The notes under the pieces were generated by a model. It saw only the letters and a program-made list of their open reading frames with translations, was not told the origin of the DNA and made no database searches. Source: Pinibacter aurantiacus (GTDB lineage Bacteria; Bacteroidota; Bacteroidia; Chitinophagales; Chitinophagaceae). From it: a stretch of 64,000 nucleotides of DNA. This document shows positions 10,220 to 20,318 of this stretch, piece by piece (within the stretch, counting starts at the first letter, position 1; each line of letters starts with the position of its first letter). The translations under genes and the position numbers were made by a program. The stretch covers positions 496,001-560,000 of the forward strand of contig NZ_JAHSPG010000003.1 of assembly GCF_019130065.1 (NCBI RefSeq), written 5' to 3'.

Positions 10220-13200
10220 TTATAGTTTGATGAACTTTTTAACTGAGCTTGCAGATTTTCCATCTACCATTATCTGCATATAATAAACGCCCTGAGCAAG
10301 CTTGGAAACATCCAGTTGTTGCTGGAAGTCTGAAGTGCGTTTATCATAATTCGCTGTCATTTGCATTTTACCGGTAGCGTCAAATACTACTATTTGTACT
10401 TTTCCGGTAAGAGTGTTGTTCAACAATAGTTTGGCTGTTCCGCGCACCGGATTTGGATACAGTAATGCAGAACCATTTGCAGAGAGATCGTTTCTGAGTG
10501 TTCCAACGATTAATGCATTAGGAACAACAGTTTCGCTGTTTGATGGTATCACGACAACTGTTACGTAGTCGCTGGACCAGAAACCAGCATCGTCAGTTAC
10601 TACCAAATTAAACCTGTAAAGACCTGGCACAAGCGATGAAACGGTTGGGAACATTGTATTTGCGCCTAAGATATTTGCTGTGCTTGGTCCTTGCGCCTGT
10701 GTCCACGCAAATGAAACAATATGGCCATCAAGATCATATGAACCTGCACCGCTCAGGTATGCCCATGAATTAGATGTTACAAAGTCGAATCCGGCTTTTG
10801 CCACAGGCAACTTATCGGTTGTAACTATTACGTGTACGGTCGCAGTTCCGGTACCTCCTCTGTTATCGGTGACGGTTAGTTTCAAATTAATTTCACCTGA
10901 AACCAGTCCTTCCAATGAAACCATACTCTTGTTTGTTGCCGACAAATTCACGACGCCATTTCTTGAAGCACTCCACTCGTAAGAAACAATGGTGCCGTCA
11001 GGATCGTAAGATTGCGTTGCGTTGAGGTCGAATTTTCCGCCCGGAATTGTAATCACTACTTCGCCCGGAATAACTGCCACAGGATTCTTATTGGCATTTA
11101 CGGTAAACGAAACGTCATCCTGTGCTGTTGTGCCCTGGTTATCTGTTACTACAACTCTGTACACATAAGTGCCCGCAATCAAACCCTGTACAGTTGGGAA
11201 CATCGTATTACCTGAAAGCACGGTTGGTGTATTTGGACCGCTCACCTGTGACCACAAGAACCCAGCGATGGAACCATCAGGATCATAGGAAGCACCTGCA
11301 CTCAGGTAAACAAAATTATCGTTTGTGCTGAAGTCGTTACCGGCATTGGCAACCGGCGGCTTGTTGCTTGATACGCCCACCGTTACATGTGTAGTAGCAG
11401 TGCTTGTGGCCCCCATATTATCGGTTACTGTTAACTGATAAGTATATGTGCCGGCAACAAGATTGCTCACATCTGTTTTAGCGCTTCCCGGAGAAGCAAT
11501 ATCACCACCGGCTGGACCGCTAAGTTTTGTCCACGCATATGTGGTAATGTTACCGTCAGGGTCGCTGGATCCACTACCATCAAGCTTGGCGGTGCTGGCC
11601 GGCAATGTAAGATTCTGATCCGGACCGGCATTTGCAATTGGAGCTTTGTTGCTTCCGAGCACTTGTACCGCTACTGTATCATCATCTGTTGCTCCGTAAT
11701 TATCGGTCACAACTACGCGGAATTTGTATGTACCTCCTACGAGCCCTTGCACTGTTGGAAAGACTGTATTGCCCGAAAGAATTGTCGCTGTATTTGGTCC
11801 GGAGGCTTGTGACCACAAATAAGTCGTGATTTTACCATCGGGGTCATAAGAAGCGCCCGCACTCAGGTAAGCAAATTTATCTGAGGTGGAGAAATCATCA
11901 CCTGCATTCGCAACCGGTGGTTTGTTATTTGACGGCGGCGGATTTACAACAATTTTTACTGAATCCATATCGGTCTTGCCTGCAAAATCTGATACGGTTA
12001 ATGTATAGTAGTAGGTTCCGGGCTTCAGTCCTTTAACTGCGGTTTTGTAACCGTCAGGCGTTACGATATTATCACCTGCCGCACCGGAAGCTTTTTGCCA
12101 ATGGAAATTATAAATAAGAAGATTATCCGGATCGTAAGATTCTTCACCGTCCAGATGAACGCTGTCACTCGGCGCGTTGATGGTTGTATCCTTAGGTATT
12201 ATCACGGCAACCGGTGGTTGATCTGTGTTAGGATCGCCTTTAACGGCAACATTTACAACATCAAACCCATGCTGGCCCTTGTCGTTGACTACTTCTAAAA
12301 TAACAACGTGCAGTCCCGGAGTCAGGTTGTTGTACACTGTTTTCGCGCTGTTTGGCGACTGTATGGTTCCGCGGTCGGATCTTTCCACAGCTCTCCATCT
12401 GTAGGAAACAATTGTACCTCCATTCGGATCACGAGATTTGCTTCCGTCGAGATTGGTGGAGTTTTGTGGAAAATTCAAGATAACATTCGGACCGGCATCT
12501 GCTATTGGTATTTCAGGGTTCGCCCCTTTCTTGGGATTCATTAAGAAAAACTCGTAAAGATTGGGGTTCTGAATACCGTGACCGGTATCGTATGCTTTGT
12601 CCCAGGCATTGTGGCCGCCACTTGGATAGTAGGTGAATTGTCGCACTTCGTTGTGGTTAGGGTCGCAATTATCGAGCGTCATTTGTGCGTACTGTGTGTT
12701 TCCCACCGGAACGGTACCGTCATCCATATTGTGGAATGCCCAGCAAGCTACCCTGTCGTATGTTACCCAACAGAAATATTGTTGAGTTTCTCCTGTTCCG
12801 CAAATTGGAGCCATACCGGCCAACATTGCAGTGTGAGTGGTGTCGCTGCTGGACCATCGCCAGGTTCCACCACCACCAAGGCTTAGCCCGGTGAGGTATA
12901 TTCTGTTCAGGTCAATACTAAGATTAGCCTTGGCATATTTCATCATTTCATCGGTGTAGAAATCCTGCCAGTTACCATAGTTGGAAGCCAGCTGAGGCAT
13001 AAGAACTATAAAGCTGCTGGTTTCTCCGTTTACTGTAAAGGTCATTGTCGCGCCAGCCTTAATCAGGCGCCCAATTCCATTGTTCAATACTTTAGGTAGA
13101 TCACTTGTACCATTTCCCACTTCTCCGGAACCGTGCAGAAACACAATCATGGGATACTTTTTTGCGGGGTTATAACCAGCGGGGAGGAATTGATAGAAAC

Positions 13201-13300
13201 CGATTTTGGTTCCATTTGCGGCAGTTAAATGTTGCTGGGTTAACTGGCCGAAGGATAAATAGGACGAGAATAAGGCCAATAATAATAGCATTCTTTTCAT
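10220..13300 (-). CDS. Secreted PKD-repeat esterase with T9SS sorting domain (paralog 4)
   Basis: A 1026-residue protein. It has a signal peptide (1-19) and an esterase domain (20-255) with LHGSGEVGNG, Ser140 in GLSLGGGG, Asp193/194 in MDDGT and His230 in SGGHN. Seven PKD-type repeats follow in the order B-B-A-B-A-B-A (about 265-915). The T9SS sorting domain (LYPNPVRG, ending KKFIKL) resembles that of the gene at 27-2576 rather than its immediate neighbours. Unlike most genes here, its end carries a classical GC terminator rather than an array-armed repeat. Confidence 0.88.
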   Translation of the reverse strand: MKRMLLLLALFSSYLSFGQLTQQHLTAANGTKIGFYQFLPAGYNPAKKYPMIVFLHGSGEVGNGTSDLPKVLNNGIGRLIKAGATMTFTVNGETSSFIVLMPQLASNYGNWQDFYTDEMMKYAKANLSIDLNRIYLTGLSLGGGGTWRWSSSDTTHTAMLAGMAPICGTGETQQYFCWVTYDRVACWAFHNMDDGTVPVGNTQYAQMTLDNCDPNHNEVRQFTYYPSGGHNAWDKAYDTGHGIQNPNLYEFFLMNPKKGANPEIPIADAGPNVILNFPQNSTNLDGSKSRDPNGGTIVSYRWRAVERSDRGTIQSPNSAKTVYNNLTPGLHVVILEVVNDKGQHGFDVVNVAVKGDPNTDQPPVAVIIPKDTTINAPSDSVHLDGEESYDPDNLLIYNFHWQKASGAAGDNIVTPDGYKTAVKGLKPGTYYYTLTVSDFAGKTDMDSVKIVVNPPPSNNKPPVANAGDDFSTSDKFAYLSAGASYDPDGKITTYLWSQASGPNTATILSGNTVFPTVQGLVGGTYKFRVVVTDNYGATDDDTVAVQVLGSNKAPIANAGPDQNLTLPASTAKLDGSGSSDPDGNITTYAWTKLSGPAGGDIASPGSAKTDVSNLVAGTYTYQLTVTDNMGATSTATTHVTVGVSSNKPPVANAGNDFSTNDNFVYLSAGASYDPDGSIAGFLWSQVSGPNTPTVLSGNTMFPTVQGLIAGTYVYRVVVTDNQGTTAQDDVSFTVNANKNPVAVIPGEVVITIPGGKFDLNATQSYDPDGTIVSYEWSASRNGVVNLSATNKSMVSLEGLVSGEINLKLTVTDNRGGTGTATVHVIVTTDKLPVAKAGFDFVTSNSWAYLSGAGSYDLDGHIVSFAWTQAQGPSTANILGANTMFPTVSSLVPGLYRFNLVVTDDAGFWSSDYVTVVVIPSNSETVVPNALIVGTLRNDLSANGSALLYPNPVRGTAKLLLNNTLTGKVQIVVFDATGKMQMTANYDKRTSDFQQQLDVSKLAQGVYYMQIMVDGKSASSVKKFIKL

Positions 13301-13627
13301 AACAGTCCATTTAATTTTTTTTAAATAATTGGTATTGCTACTAATGGATGCTTTGATAGAGCTATTGGATTTGATGGGCGCAGATTATCATGTTCATGAA
13401 AATGGTAAGATTGAAAAAGTATCGGATTGACATTAAACGAGAAGGGTTAATACCTATACACTAATCGAGATTCTTCAACGGGGTAGGCAGTTATAAACAG
13501 CGCTTCGAACGATATTGTTTATAAAGTGCAAAAAAATAGTTTCGAAGAGAGAGAAAACGGATTCTCATGATTGTCATGATTGCCATGATTAGTGATGATT
13601 TGAAATTGATACTGTCTGGTTGCAAGA
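13301..13627. other. Gene-free spacer
   Basis: Spacer between two esterase paralogs. It contains a single, unpaired run of the CATGATT-type unit (near 13565-13595), the same unit that forms paired arrays at 32194-32345 and 62268-62345. Nothing else is recognisable. Confidence 0.45.
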
Positions 13628-13689
13628 AGGCTTCGAAAGACATAGTCTGAATGCATAAATGAGATGCCAGCCTAAGCCTTTCGAAGCCT
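13628..13689. repeat. Inverted repeat, AGGCTTCGA family
   Basis: Perfect 12-bp arms (AGGCTTCGAAAG and its complement) lie at the ends of this segment, 14 bases past the stop codon of the minus-strand gene at 13704. The arm start is shared with the longer hairpins at 32817-32880 and 55656-55719. Confidence 0.75.
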
Positions 13690-13703
13690 ATATTAATTAT
13701 TAA

Positions 13704-15743
13704 TTACTTCACAAACCTATGTACAGATTGCCAGCCATTGTCCTGGCTCAATTCCAATATGTAAATGCCGGATTGCAAACCAGGCAGTTGAATAGATTGA
13801 TTGGAAACGCTGGTGCTCTTTTCAAAATTCATTTGCTTCACCACTTTTCCCGAAGCATCAAGTACACGTGCTTTCACAACACCTTTAATTTCGCTGCTTT
13901 TTAAGGTGAAATACAGTTGATCCTTTATGGGGTTAGGGTATGTTGCTATTACAGTGTTCCCTGCGTTTCTGATGTTGATGATTTCAGATAATTTTTTTGT
14001 GCCGTCAATATCGTACTGAGCAAGCCTGTAGTAGTTATTGCCGGGAAAAGGACTGATATCGGTAAATGTATATTCTTTGGTTTCGGTTGCTGCAGTAGAT
14101 GGCGGAATAGTGACAACAGTTGAAAAATTTACGCCGTCGTCGCTTTTCAACACATCAAAGTGATCATTGTTGAGTTCTTTGCTGGTGGCCCACTTTAAAA
14201 TGTTTTTTCCGTCGTTGTTGGCTCCGTTAAAGTAGAGATATGTTACAGGAAGCGGTGCCTGTTTGGTAATTGTAATGGTACTGGAATTTGATAAACCCTG
14301 ACCATCTGTGGCTGTTAATGTAAACTTATACACTCCTGGTGTAATGAAAGGATGCAATTTGGTTTGGTACCATCCGGGAACGTCATTTTTGACTGTAGTT
14401 GGATTTGCTCCGTCAGGTGTTAGCGAAAAAGCACTCAAGTTAGCAGTCTCCCAATCAAAAACTGTTGCGCTTATATTGACTGATGTATCGGATGCAGTTG
14501 CAGTCAATGTAACATTATTTCCAAGGCTCACGTATGGAGCGGTGTTTACGCTGTTGTTTGTAAGCCTAACGGTTTTGTTAACGGAAGAGGTTGCCCCAAA
14601 CATATCTGTAACTGTCAAATTAAACACATACGTGCCCAGTGCGGTGAATTCGAAGTTCTGGTCTGGCCAGGTCATATTCCTGTAGTCGAGGTCATTACGG
14701 GGCCAGGAAGTATTATTGAAATCAACGGGCAAGTAGTACACGGGCGAGTTGAAAGGATATATTTTGGTTTTATCTCCCGAAACCCAGCTCCACAGGTACT
14801 TGATAATAACATCATTGGGATCAGTTGATAAAACACCTGTGATCGTTTTACGATAATGATAACTTGTTGTTACCACTACGGTGGTGTCCGTTGCACCCAC
14901 ATTTGCTATAGGTGCCTGATTTGCCGTTCCAACATTCTTTCTGTTTACGCCCAGCATCCATTGATAGATGTTTGGATATGCGTATTGATTGGCAGTATCC
15001 GGAAATATTTTCAGATCATATATTTGGTGATTGCCTATCGGATACCATGTTTGTATTGGCGTTATGGGAGCGGGAAGACATGCATTGACACCATTTACAA
15101 TTTTACTGGTCGTGGTAGTAGGTATCTGGTTATCATCACTTGTATGGATTGCCCACACTGCAGTTCCTCCTTTGCCGATGTTACACGAATCAAATGCGTT
15201 AGCGGCCGGCAAACCAGAAGCAGACACAGGAACGATTCCAGCTATCCGCATCGCTGAATCCTTACCCGAAGCCGGGTATATCCAGGTACCACCGCCACCA
15301 AGACTATAACCTGTTATGAAAATTCTATCTGGATCTATGTTTAAATTGGCCTTTGCCCATGAAATCATTCTGCCCACGTAACCAGGTGCCCAGTTGAGAT
15401 ATTTAGGATCAAGCTGTGGCAGCAACACGACAAAGGATCCATGCACGCCATTGGGATAGCTGAATTGCATGGTGGCTTTCTTAGTCTTTAGCAGGTAACC
15501 AATTCCAGAAGTAAATACTTTATCAAGGTCAGTCGTACCATTTCCTTTTTCACCCGCGCCGGACAATGCAATGATGACTGGAAATTTATTTGCAGGATTG
15601 TTGTTGTAGTCTGGTGGTGTATAAGAGTAAAATCCAAGGGCCATGGTGTCGCCCGGTGCTTGCGGTATATAGTGTGGGACAAGTTGCGAACGCGCAATAC
15701 CAAAGCTTACAACAAGCAACAGAGTAAGTAGAGCTGGTTTCAT
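13704..15743 (-). CDS. Secreted esterase with T9SS sorting domain, without PKD array (paralog 5)
   Basis: A 679-residue protein of a second esterase subtype, shared with the gene at 15918-19946. It has a signal peptide (1-19) and an esterase domain (20-265) with Ser147 in GYSLGGGG, Asp203/204 in SDDNQ and His239 in GNHQ. The oxyanion-loop HG of the other paralogs reads SG here (61-62). Two divergent Ig-like domains follow (about 275-500), then a module with NDHFDVLKSDDG (about 525-590) common near T9SS tails, and then a sorting domain (TYPNPIKDQ, ending HRFVK). The typical A/B PKD repeats are absent. The loss of the oxyanion His may change or reduce catalysis. Confidence 0.85.
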   Translation of the reverse strand: MKPALLTLLLVVSFGIARSQLVPHYIPQAPGDTMALGFYSYTPPDYNNNPANKFPVIIALSGAGEKGNGTTDLDKVFTSGIGYLLKTKKATMQFSYPNGVHGSFVVLLPQLDPKYLNWAPGYVGRMISWAKANLNIDPDRIFITGYSLGGGGTWIYPASGKDSAMRIAGIVPVSASGLPAANAFDSCNIGKGGTAVWAIHTSDDNQIPTTTTSKIVNGVNACLPAPITPIQTWYPIGNHQIYDLKIFPDTANQYAYPNIYQWMLGVNRKNVGTANQAPIANVGATDTTVVVTTSYHYRKTITGVLSTDPNDVIIKYLWSWVSGDKTKIYPFNSPVYYLPVDFNNTSWPRNDLDYRNMTWPDQNFEFTALGTYVFNLTVTDMFGATSSVNKTVRLTNNSVNTAPYVSLGNNVTLTATASDTSVNISATVFDWETANLSAFSLTPDGANPTTVKNDVPGWYQTKLHPFITPGVYKFTLTATDGQGLSNSSTITITKQAPLPVTYLYFNGANNDGKNILKWATSKELNNDHFDVLKSDDGVNFSTVVTIPPSTAATETKEYTFTDISPFPGNNYYRLAQYDIDGTKKLSEIINIRNAGNTVIATYPNPIKDQLYFTLKSSEIKGVVKARVLDASGKVVKQMNFEKSTSVSNQSIQLPGLQSGIYILELSQDNGWQSVHRFVK

Positions 15744-15780
15744 AAACAGATTTTAGGCTTAATTAAAGTTACCAAAAAAA

Positions 15781-15816
15781 AGACGCTTAAAATGTTATTC
15801 CACACGTTAAGCGTCT
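15781..15816 (-). terminator. Intrinsic terminator of the gene at 15918-19946
   Basis: Perfect 10-bp arms (AGACGCTTAA / TTAAGCGTCT) enclose a 16-base loop. A run of T follows on the minus strand. It lies beyond the array at 15829-15910, so this gene end carries both kinds of element. Confidence 0.8.
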
Positions 15817-15828
15817 CATGTTGGAATA

Positions 15829-15910
15829 GTTGATAGTTGTTAGTTATTAGTTGTTAGCCTAGACTCACGGTCCATTCTTCTAACAACTAACAACCAACAA
15901 CTAACAACTT
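15829..15910. repeat. Array-armed inverted repeat, GTTAGTT family
   Basis: The left arm (15829-15858) has AGTTGTTAG-type units and the right arm (15881-15910) their complement (CTAACAACT). It ends seven bases before the stop codon of the minus-strand gene at 15918. The same family occurs at 21521-21602 and 29248-29330. Confidence 0.8.
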
Positions 15911-15917
15911 TTCGCCT

Positions 15918-18900
15918 CTATTGTTTCATAAATTTCTGAATTGTCGAATGCTGATTGCCTTCGTAGATTGTTTCTACGTAATGAATACCAATCGGCAGTC
16001 TCGAAATATCCAATTGTTGTTTTACCAAACCTGCAGCAGATTTTACAAAGTTGTATTGCGCTTCTACTTTGCCTATCGCGTCGTACACTATCACTTTGTA
16101 GCTGCCCACAAAGTTGTTTGTGCTTGACACCGTAATCTGTGTGGTGGCTGGATTTGGATAAATGCTTATCTGCACAGCGGCTGCCGCTGAATCTCTGCCT
16201 GCTACAGCTGCTTGCGTTATCAATGCACCCGTAGCAACATTTGTTACCGTCATCGCTACATCGTCCGTAGCAGACGCACCATCATTGTCTGTTACTTGTA
16301 CACGGAAGACATATGTTCCTTTGATCAATCCCTGAACGGTCGGGAACATTGTATTGCCACCCAAAATTGTCGCCGTATTCGGTCCGCTCATTTGTATCCA
16401 CTGGAATGCTGCAATGCTGCCATCAGGATCGTATGAAGCTCCGGCACTCAGGTATGCATAGTTGTTTGCCGTGCTGAAATCATTGCCCGCATTCGCAATT
16501 GGCGATTTGTTGTTATTGTTGGTTACAGTTACCTGAACATCATCTGTGTCTGTTGCTCCAAGGTTATCAGTTACTGTTACCCTGAACACATATACACCTA
16601 CCACCAAACCTTGTACCGATGTTGATACAGAAGTGCTTGAAACAATGGTTGCAGTATTTGGTCCGCTTACTTGTGTCCATTTGTATGACGCAATGCTACC
16701 ATCAGGATCAGATGAAGCATTGGCATTCAGGCTTGCGGTCGTAGCGCCGTTTACACCAAAGTCCGCTCCCGCATTGGCAACCGGTGGTTTGTTGCCGCCG
16801 TTGCCTACTGTTAACTGAACATTATCAGATGCAGTTGCGCCCAGGTTATCAGTAACAGTCACCTTGAACACATACACACCAGACACCAAATTCTGTACTG
16901 TTGGGAACATGGTATTGCCACCCAAAATTGTCGCAGTATTTGGTCCGCTCACTTGCACCCAATTATAACCGGCAATACTTCCGTCAGGATCGTAAGACCC
17001 GCCGGCACTTAAATAAGCATAAGTATTTGTTGTGTTGAAATCGTTGCCTGCGTTCGCAATTGGCGCTTTGTTGTTGGTGTTATTGCTAACAGTTACCTGA
17101 ACATCGTCCGTTGCGGTTGCGCCAAGATTGTCTGTTACGGTTACTCTGAATACATATACACCTACAACCAATCCTTGTACCGATGTTGATACAGAAGTGC
17201 TTGAAACGATGGTTGCAGTATTTGGTCCGCTTACTTGTGTCCATTTGTATGACGCGATGTTACCGTCAGGATCAGATGATCCACTTGCACTCAGGCTTGC
17301 AGTCGTAGCGCCGTTTACAGTAAAGTCATCTCCTGCATCAGCAACCGGTGGTTTGTTGCCGCCGACTGTTAATTGCACATCATCAATATCTGTTGCGCCA
17401 AGATTATCTGTTACAGTCACTCTGAAAACATAGGAACCAGAAACCAGCCCCTGTACTGTTGGGAACATCGTGTTGCCAGACAAAATAGTTGCGGTATTTG
17501 GTCCGCTCACTTGTATCCAGTTATAACCAGCAATGCTACCATCGGGATCGTAAGATCCGCCCGCACTTAAGTAAGCGTAATTATTTGTGGTTGTGAAATC
17601 GCTGCCCGCATTTGCAACAGGCGGTTTATTGGTTGAACCGGAAGGAATAACAGTAACTGTAGTTGTTGTTGTTCCCGTTCCTCCACCATTGTCTGTCACT
17701 TTCAACTGGAACGTATAACTACCGGCAATCAAACCTTTGAAAGTTGTTTTATTCTTCGTTGGAGTTGTTGCGGATGCAGTGTTTGGACCTGCAGTTTGTG
17801 ACCACAAATACGCCGCAATGCTACCATCACTGTCTGTTGAAGTACTACCGTCAAGATCAACTGAATCTTTAGGCAAAGTGACGGAAGTAGCACCAGTTAT
17901 CCTGGCCACCGGCGCAACATTTGCCGCAGCCTTAACAGTTACCGCAACGTACATGGTATCCGTTGCAGACTGATTATCTGTAACAATCAAAGCAAAACCG
18001 TAGCCACCTGCTATTAAACCACTAATCACGGTTGATTTAGCCGTTGGCGTTGCAATTGTTGCTGTGCTTACTCCTGTGGTTTGCATCCATTTGTACGACA
18101 CAATGCTGCCGTCAATGTCTGTAGAAGTACTACCATCAAGCGTGGTACTGTTTGTTGGCAGTGTAATGGTTGTGGTACCTGTGATATTTGCCACAGGTGG
18201 AACATTTGCCGCGGTAACGGTTACAGATGCACTTGTTACAGCTGTTGCTCCCAGGTTGTCTGTCACTTTCAATTGGAAGGTATATGTTCCCGCGATCAAA
18301 CCATTTACAACTGTTGTTTTTCCGGCTGGTGTAACAATGTTAGCAGTGTTAGGTCCTGCCGTTTGTGACCACAGATATGCTGCAATGCTGCCATCGCTGT
18401 CTGTAGAACCGCTTCCATCAAGCGTTATACTGGCGACCGGTAATACAATGCCCGAAGGTGCAGTGATTTTTGGCACCGGCGGTTTGTTTGTTCCCCCCGG
18501 TACTACCACATTTACATAATCTACCCCTGTTGCTCCTCCTGCATCTGTTGCAGCCACTTTAAAGGTATAAGTGCCGGGAGCAGTCATTCCGCTCACATTG
18601 AACTGGTACCAGTTGTTGGCGCTTAATGTTGCAGTTATCGGACCCGCCTCCTGCGTTACTTTGTAGCTCATTGTTTGCGCTTCCCAGTCAAACACTTTTG
18701 TTCCAATGAAAGAAGCGGTAGACACACCGGAAGCAAGCGTCAGATCTGGTCCAAGATCTACCACAGGCGCAGTGTTTTGTCCGTTATTGGTAATGTGGAT
18801 CGTTTTTGTTTGGGTGCTGGTGGCTCCGTAGGTATCGGTAACCGTTAGTTTGAATGTATAATCGCCCAGGGCATGGAACTCAAGGTCCTGCCATGGCCAG

Positions 18901-19946
18901 CTAAAGTTCTTATAATCCAGGTCATGTGCGGGCCACGCTGTTGAAGTGTCTATCGGCTGATAGCCACCAAAGGGCCAAACTTTAGATAAATTATTGGAAG
19001 TGATCTGCCAGTTGTAATGAAAGATCACATCATTGGGGTCAGTTGAAAATTCAGCAGTGATTCTTTTTTTGTAGAACATCATGCTGGAATTCACTACCAC
19101 AGTGGTATCTGTTGCACCCACGTTTGCTACGGGTGCCTGGTTGTTTGCTTTTGTGTTCTTCTTGTTCATGCCCAGCATATACTGATATACAGTTGGGTAC
19201 GAATACCTGTTTGTCGTGTCTGGGTAGATTTTTTGGTCATATATCTGGTGGTTCCCTACAGGGTACCAGCCGAACACCGGATTTTTTGGGTTACAGCCCA
19301 GCACACCGTTCACAACGCCCTGGGTACTGTAAACAGACACCTGGTCGTCATCCGTTGTGTGAATGGCCCAAACGGCAGTGCCACCCTGCGCAATGTTACA
19401 TGTGCTACCTTGCGACAACCCCGTACCGGACACAGGAATCACAGCCGTAACCTGCGATGCGGCTAAAAGTGAAGAAGCGGGATACACCCATGTACCGCCG
19501 CCGCCAAGACTATAGCCCGTTATAAAAACGCGATTTGTATCTACATTAAGATTTGCCTTCGCCCATTTTATCATTTCATCTATATAGAATGGCTGCCAGT
19601 CTCCGTATGCCGGATCAAGCTGTGGAAGCAATACAAGGAAAGAACCTTTTACACCGTTGGTAGGATAATTGAAACGCATGCTGGCACCGTGTTTCACAAG
19701 GTAGCCAATGCCAGACGTAAATACAGCATCCAACTGTGTGGTACCATTTCCTTTTTCCCCATTTCCGTGCAATGGAATAATTAAAGGGAATTTGGTGGCG
19801 GGATTGGTGGTGTAATCCGCCGGTTTAAAATCATAAAATCCAATGTTTGAATGCCCCGCCGACGGGATGTTGTGCGGCGTAAGCGTTTGGGCTACGGCAA
19901 ATAATGAATAAGCAGTCATCAGAGCGACGAGCAGAATCGACCTCAT
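15918..19946 (-). CDS. Large secreted PKD-repeat esterase with T9SS sorting domain (paralog 6)
   Basis: A 1342-residue protein, first in the row of six. It has a signal peptide (1-20) and a subtype-2 esterase domain (21-265) with LHGNGEKG, Ser146 in GYSLGGGG, Asp199/200 and His233 in GNHQ. Two divergent Ig-like domains like those of paralog 5 come next, then eight PKD-type repeats in the order B-B-B-A-B'-A-B'-A. The T9SS sorting domain (IYPNPATTQ) ends KFMKQ. The A-B' pair is duplicated in tandem with a period of about 555 bases (compare DNA near 16600-16800 with 17160-17360), and the copies are close to identical. The protein combines the N-terminal half of paralog 5 with the repeat and tail type of paralogs 2 and 3. 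Confidence 0.88.
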   Translation of the reverse strand: MRSILLVALMTAYSLFAVAQTLTPHNIPSAGHSNIGFYDFKPADYTTNPATKFPLIIPLHGNGEKGNGTTQLDAVFTSGIGYLVKHGASMRFNYPTNGVKGSFLVLLPQLDPAYGDWQPFYIDEMIKWAKANLNVDTNRVFITGYSLGGGGTWVYPASSLLAASQVTAVIPVSGTGLSQGSTCNIAQGGTAVWAIHTTDDDQVSVYSTQGVVNGVLGCNPKNPVFGWYPVGNHQIYDQKIYPDTTNRYSYPTVYQYMLGMNKKNTKANNQAPVANVGATDTTVVVNSSMMFYKKRITAEFSTDPNDVIFHYNWQITSNNLSKVWPFGGYQPIDTSTAWPAHDLDYKNFSWPWQDLEFHALGDYTFKLTVTDTYGATSTQTKTIHITNNGQNTAPVVDLGPDLTLASGVSTASFIGTKVFDWEAQTMSYKVTQEAGPITATLSANNWYQFNVSGMTAPGTYTFKVAATDAGGATGVDYVNVVVPGGTNKPPVPKITAPSGIVLPVASITLDGSGSTDSDGSIAAYLWSQTAGPNTANIVTPAGKTTVVNGLIAGTYTFQLKVTDNLGATAVTSASVTVTAANVPPVANITGTTTITLPTNSTTLDGSTSTDIDGSIVSYKWMQTTGVSTATIATPTAKSTVISGLIAGGYGFALIVTDNQSATDTMYVAVTVKAAANVAPVARITGATSVTLPKDSVDLDGSTSTDSDGSIAAYLWSQTAGPNTASATTPTKNKTTFKGLIAGSYTFQLKVTDNGGGTGTTTTTVTVIPSGSTNKPPVANAGSDFTTTNNYAYLSAGGSYDPDGSIAGYNWIQVSGPNTATILSGNTMFPTVQGLVSGSYVFRVTVTDNLGATDIDDVQLTVGGNKPPVADAGDDFTVNGATTASLSASGSSDPDGNIASYKWTQVSGPNTATIVSSTSVSTSVQGLVVGVYVFRVTVTDNLGATATDDVQVTVSNNTNNKAPIANAGNDFNTTNTYAYLSAGGSYDPDGSIAGYNWVQVSGPNTATILGGNTMFPTVQNLVSGVYVFKVTVTDNLGATASDNVQLTVGNGGNKPPVANAGADFGVNGATTASLNANASSDPDGSIASYKWTQVSGPNTATIVSSTSVSTSVQGLVVGVYVFRVTVTDNLGATDTDDVQVTVTNNNNKSPIANAGNDFSTANNYAYLSAGASYDPDGSIAAFQWIQMSGPNTATILGGNTMFPTVQGLIKGTYVFRVQVTDNDGASATDDVAMTVTNVATGALITQAAVAGRDSAAAAVQISIYPNPATTQITVSSTNNFVGSYKVIVYDAIGKVEAQYNFVKSAAGLVKQQLDISRLPIGIHYVETIYEGNQHSTIQKFMKQ

Positions 19947-20142
19947 GTTAAGGAGTTTTAAGCATAATAAAATAAGAAAACCAAAGGCAATTGGAGATTG
20001 TCAGTTTTGTTTTCGGAGGGAACTACGGTATGGAACAGAGAAACAAGGTTAATTCTTTGCTTTTTTCATTGGAAGGTAAAAATCCTTTTTAAGCACTAAA
20101 AATAATGCCAAACAGGCCCGGCGGAGCCTTAATTTTTGGACA

Positions 20143-20312
20143 AGTTTTAGTGCTGAGTATTGAGTTTTGAGAGCACCTCGAAATATTGCGAAATACTTGT
20201 AACTCCTGACTCACAACTCAATACGTTCAAATTATGCACACATGTTCCAAGCTATGAGGGGTAGTCAAAATTGAGCCAACTACTCATAACTCAAAACACA
20301 TAACTCATTACC
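20143..20312. repeat. Array-armed inverted repeat, TTGAGTTTTGAG family
   Basis: The left arm (20143-20173) has GAGTATTGAGTTTTGAGA-type units. Two complementary right segments (20200-20224 and 20278-20312) carry CAACTCAA and CATAACTCA units. It ends six bases before the stop codon at 20319. The rest of the 19947-20318 spacer shows nothing else. Confidence 0.7.
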
Positions 20313-20318
20313 CAAAAT

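Noticed and set aside
18064-18519. Long open frames on the plus strand opposite the esterase genes (here and at 14308-14685, 16546-16818, 17128-17433)
   Set aside because: They are mirror images of the repetitive Ig-coding DNA, have no start context, and show low-complexity Val/Pro/Thr-rich translations.
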